Shown here piece after piece: positions 20,591 through 32,079 of a stretch of DNA of 64,000 nt. The DNA lies in the NCBI RefSeq assembly GCF_029227915.1, contig NC_079876.1, positions 7,752,001 through 7,816,000 on the forward strand. Reading direction: 5' to 3'. Below the pieces are notes generated by a model, which saw only the letters and a program-made list of their open reading frames with translations, searched no databases and was not told where the DNA came from. The position numbers and the translations under genes are program-made. The first letter of the stretch is position 1. Each line of letters starts with the position of its first letter. The DNA comes from Hydractinia symbiolongicarpus. Taxonomy: Eukaryota; Cnidaria; Hydrozoa; Anthoathecata; Hydractiniidae.

Positions 20591-22215
20591 TATTCGGCGT
20601 CTCATCAAAAATGAAAACATTTTTGAAAACTACAAGTCTCATGCGTTTTAGTGGTGAAAAAATAATTTAAAAAATCGTTCGGAAAATGAGTTTACTCCCT
20701 GGGTACTTTCTTTGTATACTTTTGACTATACGGGCCGAGTCCGGGGTTTACGGGAAATGGCGGGTTTTCGTTTGCCGGCGATTAAACTTCTTTTATTCAG
20801 CGTCTCATCAAAAATAAAAACATTTTTGAAAACTACAAGTCTCATGCGTTTTAGTGGTGAAAAAGTATTTTAAAAAATCGTTCGGGAAATGAGTTTACTC
20901 CCTGGGTACTTTCTTTATATACTTTTGATTATACGGGCCGAGTCCAGGGTTTACGGGAAATGGCGGGTTTTCGTTTGCCGGCAATTAAACTTCTTTTATT
21001 CGGCGTCTCATCAAAAATGAAAACATTTTTAAAAACTACAAGTCTCATGGGCTTTAGTGGTGAAATAATAATTTAAAAAATCGTTCGGGAAATGAGTTTA
21101 CACCCTGGGTACTTTCTTTGTATACTTTTGACTATACGGGCCGAGTCCGGGATTTACGTGAAATCGCAGGTTTTCCTTTGCCGGCGATTAAACTTCTTTC
21201 ATTCAGCGTCTCATCAAAAATGAAAACATTTTTAAAAACTACAAGTCTCATGCGTTTTAGTGGTGAAAAAATAATTTAAAAAATCGTTCGGGAAATGAGT
21301 TTACTCCCTGGGTACTTTCTTTGTATACTTTTGACTATGCGGGCCGAGTACGGGGTTTACGGGAAATGGCGGGTTTTCGTTTGCCGGCGATTAAACTTCT
21401 TTTATTCGGCGTCTCATCAAAAATGAAAACATTTTTGAAAACTACAAGTCTCATGCGTTTTAGTGGTGAAAAAATAATTTAAAAAATCGTTCGGAAAATG
21501 AGTTTACTCCCTGGGTACTTTCTTTGTATACTTTTGACTATACGGGCCGAGTCCGGGGTTTACGGGAAATGGCGGGTTTTCGTTTGCCGGCGATTAAACT
21601 TCTTTTATTCAGCGTCTCATCAAAAATAAAAACATTTTTGAAAACTACAAGTCTCATGCGTTTTAGTGGTGAAAAAGTATTTTAAAAAATCGTTCGGGAA
21701 ATGAGTTTACTCCCTGGGTACTTTCTTTATATACTTTTGATTATACGGGCCGAGTCCAGGGTTTACGGGAAATGGCGGGTTTTCGTTTGCCGGCAATTAA
21801 ACTTCTTTTATTCGGCGTCTCATCAAAAATGAAAACATTTTTAAAAACTACAAGTCTCATGGGCTTTAGTGGTGAAATAATAATTTAAAAAATCGTTCGG
21901 GAAATGAGTTTACACCCTGGGTACTTTCTTTGTATACTTTTGACTATACGGGCCGAGTCCGGGATTTACGTGAAATCGCAGGTTTTCCTTTGCCGGCGAT
22001 TAAACTTCTTTCATTCAGCGTCTCATCAAAAATGAAAACATTTTTAAAAACTACAAGTCTCATGCGTTTTAGTGGTGAAAAAATAATTTAAAAAATCGTT
22101 CGGGAAATGAGTTTACTCCCTGGGTACTTTCTTTGTATACTTTTGACTATACGGGCCGAGTCCGGGGTTTACGGGAAATGGCGGGTTTTCGTTTGCCCGC
22201 GATTAAACTTCTTTT
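20591..22215 (+). repeat. Tandem higher-order repeat, offset 812 bp (4 monomers)
   Basis: The block starting TATTCGGCGTCTC at 20591 recurs at 21403. TTTACGTGAAATCGCAGG followed by TTTTCCTTTGCC is at about 21155 and again at about 21967. Differences are single bases, such as GAGTACGGGG against GAGTCCGGGG near 21345 and 22157. A related TATTCGGCG copy at 19373 lies six monomers upstream of the first. Confidence 0.85.
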
Positions 22216-22259
22216 ATTCAGCGTCTCATCAAAAATGAAAACATTTTTGAAAACTACAA

Positions 22260-24297
22260 GTCTCATGCGTTTTAGTGGTGAAAAAGTATTTTAAAAAATC
22301 GTTCGGGAAATGAGTTTACTCCTTGGGTACTTTCTTTATATACTATTGATTATACGGGCCGAGTCCAGGGTTTACGGGAAATGGCGGGTTTTCGTTTGCC
22401 GGCAATTAAACTACTTTTATTCGGCGTCTCATCAAAAATGAAAACATTTTTAAAAACTACAAGTCTCATGGGCTTTAGTGGTGAAATAATAATTTAAAAA
22501 ATCGTTCGGGAAATGAGTTTACTCCCTGGGTACTTTCTTTGTATACTTTTCATTATACGGGCCGAGTCCAGGGTTTACGGGAAATGGCGGGTTTTCGTTT
22601 GCCGGCGATTAAACTTCTCTTATTCAGCGTCTCATCAAAAATGAAAACATTTTTAAAAACTACAAGTCTCATGGGCTTTAGTGGTGAAATATTAATTTAA
22701 AAAATCGTTCGGGAAATGAGTTTACACCCTGGGTACTTTCTTTGTATACTTTTGACTATACGGGCCGAGTCCGGGATTTACGGGAAATCGCAGGTTTTCG
22801 TTTGCCGGCGATTAAACTTCTTCCATTCAGCGTCTCATCAAAAATAAAAACATTTTTGAAAACAACAAGTCTCATGCGTTTTAGTGGTAAAAAAATAATT
22901 TAAAAAATCGTTTTGGAAATGAGTTTACTCACAGGGTACTTTCTTTGTATACATTCGACTATACGGACTAAGCCCGGGATTTACGGGAAATCTCGGGTTT
23001 TTGTTTGCCGGTGATTAAACCACTTTCATTAAGCGTCTCATCAAAAATGAAAACATTTCTGAAAACTACAAGTCTCATGCGTTTTAGTGGTGAAAAAATA
23101 ATTTAAAAAATCGTTCGGGAAATGAGTTTACTCCCTGGGTACTTTCTTTGTATACTTTTGACTATACGGGCCGAGTCCGGGATATACGGGAAATCGCGGG
23201 TTCTCGTTTGCCGGCGATTAAACTTCTTTTATTCAGCGTCTCATCAAAAATGAAAACATTTTTAAAAACTACAAGTCTCATGCGTTTTAGTGGTGAAAAA
23301 GTATTTTAAAAAATCGTTCGGGAAATGAGTTTACTCCCTGGGTACTTTCTTTATATACTTTTGATTATACGGGCCGAGTCCAGGGTTTACGGGAAATGGC
23401 GGGTTTTCGTTTGCCGACAATTAAACTTCTTTTATTCAGCCTCTCATCAAAAATGAAAACATTTTTAAAAACTACAAGTCTCATGGGCTTTAGTGGTGAA
23501 ATAATAATTTAAAAAATCGTTCGGGAAATGAGTTTACTCCCTGGGTACTTTCTTTGTATACTTTTGATTATACGGGCCGAGTCCAGGGTTTACGGGAAAT
23601 GGCGGGTTTGCGTTTGCCGGCGATTAAACTTCTCTTATTCAGCGTCTCATCAAAAATGAAAACATTTTTAAAAACTACAAGTCTCATGGGCTTTAGTGGT
23701 GAAATATTAATTTAAAAAATCGTTCGGGAAATGAGTTTACACCCTGGGTACTTTCTTTGTATACTTTTGACTATACGGGCCGAGTCCGGGATTTACGGGA
23801 AATCGCAGGTTTTCGTTTGCCGGCGATTAAACTTCTTCCATTCAGCGTCTCATCAAAAATAAAAACATTTTTGAAAACAACAAGTCTCATGCGTTTTAGT
23901 GGTAAAAAAATAATTTAAAAAATCGTTTTGGAAATGAGTTTACTCACAGGGTACTTTCTTTGTATACATTCGACTATACGGACTAAGCCCGGGATTTACG
24001 GGAAATCTCGGGTTTTTGTTTGCCGGTGATTAAACCACTTTCATTAAGCGTCTCATCAAAATTGAAAACATTTCTGAAAACTACAAGTCTCATGCGTTTT
24101 AGTGGTGAAAAAATAATTTAAAAAATCGTTCGGGAAATGAGTTTACTCCCTGGGTACTTTCTTTGTATACTTTTGACTATACGGGCCGAGTCCGGGATAT
24201 ACGGGAAATCGCGGGTTCTCGTTTGCCGGCGATTAAACTTCTTTTATTCAGCGTCTCATCAAAAATGAAAACATTTTTAAAAACTACAAGTCTCATG
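22260..24297 (+). repeat. Tandem higher-order repeat, offset 1015 bp (5 monomers)
   Basis: About 22260-23282 recurs at about 23275-24297. The marker GAAATATTAATTTAAAA lies at 22686 and 23701. ACGGACTAAGCCCGGG follows in both copies. The copies diverge at CATGCGTTTTAG (23283) against CATGGGCTTTAG (24298). Confidence 0.85.
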
Positions 24298-25756
24298 GGC
24301 TTTAGTGGTGAAATAATAATTTAAAAAATCGTTCGGGAAATGAGTTTACTCACAGGGTACTTTCTTTGTATACATTCGACTATACGGACTAAGCCCGGGA
24401 TTTACGGGAAATCTCGGGTTTTTGTTTGCCGGTGATTAAACCACTTTCATTAAGCGTCTCATCAAAAATGAAAACATTTCTGAAAACTACAAGTCTCATG
24501 CGTTTTAGTGGTGAAAAAATAATTTAAAAAATCGTTCGGGAAATCAGTTTACTCCCTGGGTACTTTCTTTGTATACTTTTGACTATACGGGCCGAGTCCG
24601 GGATATACGGGAAATCGCGGGTTCTCGTTTGCCGGCGATTAAACTTCTTTTATTCAGCGTCTCATCAAAAATGAAAACATTTTTAAAAACTACAAGTCTC
24701 ATGCGTTTTAGTGGTGAAAAAGTATTTTAAAAAATCGTTCGGGAAATGAGTTTACTCCCTGGGTACTTTCTTTATATACTTTTGATTATACGGGCCGAGT
24801 CCAGGGTTTACGGGAAATGGCGGGTTTTCGTTTGCCGACAATTAAACTTCTTTTATTCGGCCTCTCATCAAAAATGAAAACATTTTTAAAAACTACAAGT
24901 CTCATGGGCTTTAGTGGTGAAATAATAATTTAAAAAATCGTTCGGGAAATGAGTTTACTCCCTGGGTACTTTCTTTGTATACTTTTGATTATACGGGCCG
25001 AGTCCAGGGTTTACGGGAAATGGCGGGTTTTCGTTTGCCGGCGATTAAACTTCTCTTATTCAACGTCTCATCAAAAATGAAAACATTTTTAAAAACTACA
25101 AGTCTCATGGGCTTTAGTGGTGAAATATTAATTTAAAAAATCGTTCGGGAAATGAGTTTACACCCTGGGTACTTTCTTTGTATACTTTTGACTATACGGC
25201 CCGAGTCCGGGATTTACGGGAAATCGCAGGTTTTCGTTTGCCGGCGATTAAACTTCTTCCATTCAGCGTCTCATCAAAAATAAAAACATTTTTGAAAACA
25301 ACAAGTCTCATGCGTTTTAGTGGTAAAAAAATAATTTAAAAAATCGTTTTGGAAATGAGTTTACTCACAGGGTACTTTCTTTGTATACATTCGACTATAC
25401 GGACTAAGCCCGGGATTTACGGGAAATCTCGGGTTTTTGTTTGCCAGTGATTAAACCACTTTCATTAAGCGTCTCATCAAAAATGAAAACATTTCTGAAA
25501 ACTACAAGTCTCATGCGTTTTAGTGGTGAAAAAATAATTTAAAAAATCGTTCGGGAAATGAGTTTACTCCCTGGGTACTTTCTTTGTATACTTTTAACTA
25601 TACGGGCCGAGTCCGGGATATACGGGAAATCGCGGGTTCTCGTTTGCCGGCGATTAAACTTCTTTTATTCAGCGTCTCATCAAAAATGAAAACATTTTTA
25701 AAAACTACAAGTCTCATGGGCTTTAGTGGTGAAATAATAATTTAAAAAATCGTTTG
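22930..25756 (+). repeat. Tandem higher-order repeat, offset 1421 bp (7 monomers)
   Basis: About 22930-24335 recurs at about 24351-25756. The GAAATATTAATTTAAAA marker at 23701 pairs with 25122, and GAAAAAGTATTTTAAAA at 23297 pairs with 24718. It overlaps the 1015-bp repeat, so five- and seven-monomer periods coexist. The copies part at GTTCGGGAAATGAG (about 24330) against GTTTGGGAAATTAG (about 25750). Confidence 0.83.
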
Positions 25757-26426
25757 GGAAATTAGTTTACTCCCTGGGTACTTTCTTTGTATACTTTTAA
25801 CTATGCGGGCCAAGCCCGGGATTTACGGGAAATCTCGGGTTTTCGTTTGCCGGCGATTAAATTTCTTTTATTCAGCGTCTCATCAAAAATGAAAACATTT
25901 TTGAAAACTACAAGTCTTATGCGTTTTAGTGGTAAAAAAATAACTTAAAAAATCGTTATGGAAATGAGTTTACTCACAGGGTACTTTCTTTGTATACATT
26001 CGACTATACGGGCCAAGCCCGGGATTTGCGGGAAATCGCAAGTTTTCGTTTGCCGGCGATTAAACCTCTTTCATTAAGCGTCTCATCAAAAATGAAAACA
26101 TTTTTGAAAACTACAAGTCTCATGCGTTTTAGTGGTGAAAAAAAAATTTAAAAAATCGTTCGGGAAAAGAGTTTACTCCCTGGGTACTTCCTTTGTATAC
26201 ATTCGACTATACGGGCAAAGCCCGGGATTTACGGGAAATCGCGGGATTTCGTTTGCCGGCGATTAAACCTCTTTCATTAAGCGTCTCATCAAAAATGAAA
26301 ACATTTTTGAAAACTACAAGTTTCATGCGTTTTAGTGGTGAAAAGATAATTGTAGAAATCGTTTCGGAAATGAGTTTACTCACAGGGTACTTTCTTTGTA
26401 TACATTCGACTATACAGGCCAAGCCT

Positions 26427-26428
26427 CG
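26427..26428. other. Polarity switch (inversion junction) of the satellite array
   Basis: The plus unit ends at GGCCAAGCC (about 26425). The next bases join GACTTGTAGTTTTC, which is the reverse strand of a monomer entered at its GAAAACTACAAGTC. One or two bases (TC at 26426-26427) fit neither side. The flanks form a large inverted repeat, with 26193-26320 pairing with about 26429-26557 around a 107-bp centre. Every monomer before the switch is plus and every one after it is minus. There is no unrelated sequence at the junction. Confidence 0.93.
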
Positions 26429-27769
26429 ACTTGTAGTTTTCAGAAATGTTTTCATTTTTGATGAGACGCTGAATAAAAGAAGTTTAATCGCCGGCAAACG
26501 AAAACCTGCGATTTCCCGTAAATCCCGGACTCGGCCCGTATAGTCAAAAGTATACAAAGAAAGTACCCAGGGTGTAAACTCATTCCCCGAACGATTTTTT
26601 AAATTATTATTTCACCACTAAAGCCCATGAGACTTGTAGTTTTTAAAAATGTTTTCATTTTTGATGAGACGCTGATTAAAAGAAGTTTAATCGCCGGCAA
26701 ACGAAAACCCGCGATTTCCCGTAAATCCCGGATTCGGCCCGTATAGTCAAAAGTATACAAAGAAAGTACCCAGGGAGTAAACTCATTTCCCGAACGATTT
26801 TTTAAATTATATTTTCACCACTAAAACGCATGAGACTTGTAGTTTTCAAAAATGTTTTCATTTTTGATGAGACGCTGAATAAAAGAAGTTTAATCGCCGG
26901 CAAACGAAATCTGCGATTTCCCGTAAATCCCGGACTCGGCCCGTATAGTCAAAAGTATACAAAGAAAGTACCCAGGGTGTAAACTCATTTCCCGAACGAT
27001 TTTTTAAATTATTATTTCACCACTAAAGCCCATGAGACTTGTAGTTTTTAAAAATGTTTTCATTTTTGATGAAACGCTGAATAAAAGAAGTTTAAACGCC
27101 GGCAAACGAAAACCCGCGACTTCCCGTAAATCCCGGACTCGGCCCGTATAGTCAAAAGTATACGAAGAAAGCACCCAGGGAGTAAACTCATTTTCCAAAC
27201 GATTTTTTAAAATATTTTTTCACCACTAAAACGCATGAGACTTGTAGTTTTCAAAAATGTTTTCATTTTTGATGAGACGCTGAATAAAAGAAGTTTAATC
27301 GCCGGCAAACGAAAACCTGCGATTTCCCGTAAATCCCGGACTCGGCCCGTATAGTAATAAAAGTACCCGAGATGTAAACTCATTTCCCGAACGATTTTTT
27401 AAGTTATTATTTCACCACTAAAACCCATGAGACTTGTAGTTTTTAAAAATGTTTTCATTTTTGATGAGACGCTGATTAAAAGAAGTTTAATCGCCGGCAA
27501 ACGAAAACCCGCGATTTCCCGTAAATCCCGGATTCAGCCCGTATAGTCAAAAGTATACAAAGAAAGTACCCAGGGAGTAAACTCATTTCCCGAACGATTT
27601 TTTAAATTATTTTTTTACCACTAAAACGCATGAGACTTGTAGTTTTCAAAAATGTTTTCATTTTTGATGAAACGCTGAATAAAAGAAGTTTAAACGCCGG
27701 CAAACGAAAACCCGCCATTTCCCGTAAACCCCGGACTCGGCCCGCATATTCAAAAGTATACAAAGAAAG

Positions 27770-30700
27770 TACCCAGGGAGTAAACTCATTTTCCAAACGA
27801 TTTTTTAAATTATTATTTCACCACTAAAACCCATGAGACTTGTAGTTTTTTAAAAATGTTTTCATTTTTGATGAGACGCTGAATAAAAGAAGTTTAATCG
27901 CCGGCAAACAAAAACCTGCGATTTCCCGTAAATCCCGGACTCGGCCCGTATAGTCAAAAGTATACGAAGAAAGTACCCAGGGTGTAAACTCATTTCCCGA
28001 ACGATTTTTTAAATTATTATTTCACCACTAAAGCCCATGAGACTTGTAGTTTTTAAAAATGTTTTCATTTTTGATGAAACGTTGAATAAAAGAAGTTTAA
28101 ACGCCGGCAAACGAAAATCCGCGACTTCCCGTAAATCCCGGACTCGCCCCGTATAGTCAATAGTATACGAAGAAAGCACCCAGGGAGTAAACTCATTTTC
28201 CAAACGATTTTTTAAAATATTTTTTCACCACTAAAACGCATGAGACTTGTAGTTTTCAAAAATGTTTTCATTTTTGATGAGACGCTAAATAAAAGAAGTT
28301 TAATCGCCGGCAAACGAAAACCTGCGATTTCCCGTAAATCCCGGACTCGGCCCGTATAGTAATGAAAGTACCCGGGATGTAAACCCATTTCCCGAACGAT
28401 TTTTTAAGTTATTATTTCACCACTAAAACCCATGAGACTTGTAGTTTTTAAAAATGTTTTCATTTTTGATGAGACGCTGAATAAAAGAAGTTTAATCGCC
28501 GGCAAACGAAAACCTGCGATTTCCCGTAAATCCCGGACTCGGGCCGTATAGTCAAAAGTATACAAAGAAAGTACCCAGGGTGTAAACTCATTTCCCGAAC
28601 GATTTTTTAAATTATTATTTCACCACTAAAGCCCATGAGACTTGTAGTTTTTAAAAATGTTTTCATTCTTGATGAGACGCTGAATAAAAGAAGTTTAATC
28701 GCCGGCAAACGAAAACCCGCCATTTCCCGTAAACCCTGGACTCGGCCCGCATTGTCAAAAGTATACAAAGAAAGTATCCAGGGAGTAAACTCATTTTCCG
28801 AACGATTTTTTAAATTATTATTTCACCACTAAAGCCCATGAGACTTGTAGTTTTTAAAAATGTTTTCATTTTTGATGAAACGCTGAATAAAAGAAGTTTA
28901 AACGCCGGCAAACGAAAACCCGCCATTTCCCGTAAACCCCGGACTCGGCCCGCATATTCAAAAGTATACAAAGAAAGTACCCAGGGAGTAAACTCATTTT
29001 CCAAACGATTTTTTAAATTATTATTTCACCACTAAAACCCATGAGACTTGTAGTTTTTTAAAAATGTTTTCATTTTTGATGAGACGCTGAATAAAAGAAG
29101 TTTAATCGCCGGCACACGAAAACCTGCGATTTCCCGTAAATCCCGGACTCGGCCCGTATAGTCAAAAGTATACAAAGAAAGTACCCAGGGTGTAAACTCA
29201 TTTCCCGAACGATTTTTTAAATTATTATTTCACCACTAAAGCCCATGAGACTTGTAGTTTTTAAAAATGTATTCATTTTTGATGAAACGTTGAATAAAAG
29301 AAGTTTAAACGCCGGCAAACGAAAATCCGCGACTTCCCGTAAATCCCGGACTCGGCCCGTATAGTCAAAAGTATACAAAGAAAGTACCCAGGGAGTAAAC
29401 TCATTTTCCAAACGATTTTTTAAATTATTATTTCACCACTAAAACCCATGAGACTTGTAGTTTTTTAAAAATGTTTTCATTTTTGATGAGACGCTGAATA
29501 AAAGAAGTTTAATCGCCGGCAAACAAAAACCTGCGATTTCCCGTAAATCCCGGACTCGGCCCGTATAGTCAAAAGTATACGAAGAAAGTACCCAGGTTGT
29601 AAACTCATTTCCCGAACGATTTTTTAAATTATTATTTCACCACTAAAGCCCATGAGACTTGTAGTTTTTAAAAATGTTTTCATTTTTGATGAAACGTTGA
29701 ATAAAAGAAGTTTAAACGCCGGCAAACGAAAATCCGCGACTTCCCGTAAATCCCGGACTCGCCCCGTATAGTCAAAAGTATACGAAGAAAGCACCCAGGG
29801 AGTAAACTCATTTTCCAAACGATTTTTTAAAATATTTTTTCACCACTAAAACGCATGAGACTTGTAGTTTTCAAAAATGTTTTCATTTTTGATGAGACGC
29901 TAAATAAAAGAAGTTTAATCGCCGGCAAACGAAAACCTGCGATTTCCCGTAAATCCCGGACTCGGCCCGTATAGTAATGAAAGTACCCGGGATGTAAACC
30001 CATTTCCCGAACGATTTTTTAAGTTATTATTTCACCACTAAAACCCATGAGACTTGTAGTTTTTAAAAATGTTTTCATTTTTGATGAGACGCTGAATAAA
30101 AGAAGTTTAATCGCCGGCAAACGAAAACCTGCGATTTCCCGTAAATCCCGGACTCGGGCCTTATAGTCAAAAGTATACAAAGAAAGTACCCAGGGTGTAA
30201 ACTCATTTCCCGAACGATTTTTTAAATTATTATTTCACCACTAAAGCCCATGAGACTTGTAGTTTTTAAAAATGTTTTCATTCTTGATGAGACGCTGAAT
30301 AAAAGAAGTTTAATCGCCGGCAAACGAAAACCCGCCATTTCCCGTAAACCCTGGACTCGGCCCGCATTGTCAAAAGTATACAAAGAAAGTATCCAGGGAG
30401 TAAACTCATTTCCCGAACGATTTTTTAAATTATTATTTCACCACTAAAGCCCATGAGACTTGTAGTTTTTAAAAATGTTTTCATTTTTGATGAAACGCTG
30501 AATAAAAGAAGTTTAAACGCCGGCAAACGAAAACCCGCCATTTCCCGTAAACCCCGGACTCGGCCCGCATATTCAAAAGTATACAAAGAAAGTACCCAGG
30601 GAGTAAACTCATTTTCCAAACGATTTTTTAAATTATTATTTCACCACTAAAACCCATGAGACTTGTAGTTTTTTAAAAATGTTTTCATTTTTGATGAGAC

Positions 30701-30990
30701 GCTGAATAAAAGAAGTTTAATCGCCGGCACACGAAAACCTGCGATTTCCCGTAAATCCCGGACTCGGCCCGTATAGTCAAAAGTATACAAAGAAAGTACC
30801 CAGGGTGTAAACTCATTTCCCGAACGATTTTTTAAATTATTATTTCACCACTAAAACCCATGAGACTTGTAGTTTTTAAAAATGTATTCATTTTTGATGA
30901 AACGTTGAATAAAAGAAGTTTAAACGCCGGCAAACGAAAATCCGCGACTTCCCGTAAATCCCGGACTCGGCCCGTATAGTCAAAAGTATA
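27770..30990 (-). repeat. Tandem higher-order repeat, offset 1615 bp (8 monomers)
   Basis: About 27770-29375 recurs at about 29385-30990 with isolated substitutions, for example GACTCGGGCCGTATAG near 28535 against GACTCGGGCCTTATAG near 30150. Shared rare words include TTTTCATTCTTGATGAG (about 28670 and 30285), GAAAGTATCCAGGGAG, and AATGTATTCATTTTTG. The second copy departs where ATACAAAGAAAGTACC (about 29376) is matched by ATACGAAGAAAGCACC (about 30991). Confidence 0.88.
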
Positions 30991-32079
30991 CGAAGAAAGC
31001 ACCCAGGGAGTAAACTCATTTTCCGAACGATTTTTTAAAATATTTTTTCACCACTAAAACGCATGAGACTTGTAGTTTTCAAAAATGTTTTCATTTTTGA
31101 TGAGACGCTGAATAAAAAAAGTTTAATCGCCGGCAAACGAAAACCTGCGATTTCCCGTAAATCCCGGACTCGGCCCGTATAGTAATGAAAGTACCCGGGA
31201 TGTAAACCCATTTCCCAAACGATTTTTTAAGTTATTATTTCACCACTAAAACCCATGAGACTTGTAGTTTTTAAAAATGTTTTCATTTTTGATGAGACGC
31301 TGAATAAAAGAAGTTTAATCGCCGGCAAACGAAAACCTGCGATTTCCCGTAAATCCCGTACTCGGCCCGTATAGTCAAAAGTATACAAAGAAAGTACCCA
31401 GAGTGTAAACTCATTTCCCGAACGTTTTTTTAAATTATTATTTCACCACTAAAGCCCACGGGACTTGTAGTTTTTAAAAATGTTTTCATTTTTGATGAGA
31501 CGCTGAATAAAAGAAGTTTAAACGCCGGCAAAAGAAAACCCGCGACTTCCCGTAAATCCCGGACTCGGCCCGTATAGTTAAAAGTATACAAAGAAAGTAC
31601 CCAGGGAGTAAACTCATTTCCCGAACGATTTTTTAAAATATTTTTTCACCACTAAAACGCATGAGACTTGTAGTTTTCAAAAATGTTTTCATTTTTGATG
31701 AGACGCTGAATAAAAAAAGTTTAATCGCCGGCAAACGAAAACCTGCGATTTCCCGTAAATCCCGGACTCGGCCCGTATAGTCAAAAGTATACAAAGAAAG
31801 TACCCAGGGTGTAAACTCATTTCCCGAACGATTTTTTAAATTATTATTTCACCACTAAAGCCCATGAGACTTGTAGTTTTTAAAAATGTTTTCATTTTTG
31901 ATGAGACGCTGAATAAAAGAAGTTTAAACGCCGGCAAAAGAAAACCCGCGACTTCCCGTAAATCCCGGACTCGGCCCGTATAGTTAAAAGTATACAAAGA
32001 AAGTACCCAGGGAGTAAACTCATTTCCCGAACGATTTTTTAAAATATTTTTTCACCACTAAAACGCATGAGACTTGTAG

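Larger units (their letters stand above)
18012..26427 (+). repeat. Satellite array, plus-oriented, right segment (~203-bp monomer)
   Basis: About 41 monomers continue in the same orientation and phase as before the insert. Common variants here are GAGTCCGGGGTTTACGGG with AAATGGCGGG, GAGTCCAGGGTTTAC with CTTTATATACTTTTGAT, GAAAAAGTATTTTAAAA, and CATGGGCTTTAGTGGTGAAA. ACGGACTAAGCCCGGG variants appear near 22960, 23970, 24390 and 25400. No gene is present. Confidence 0.97.
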
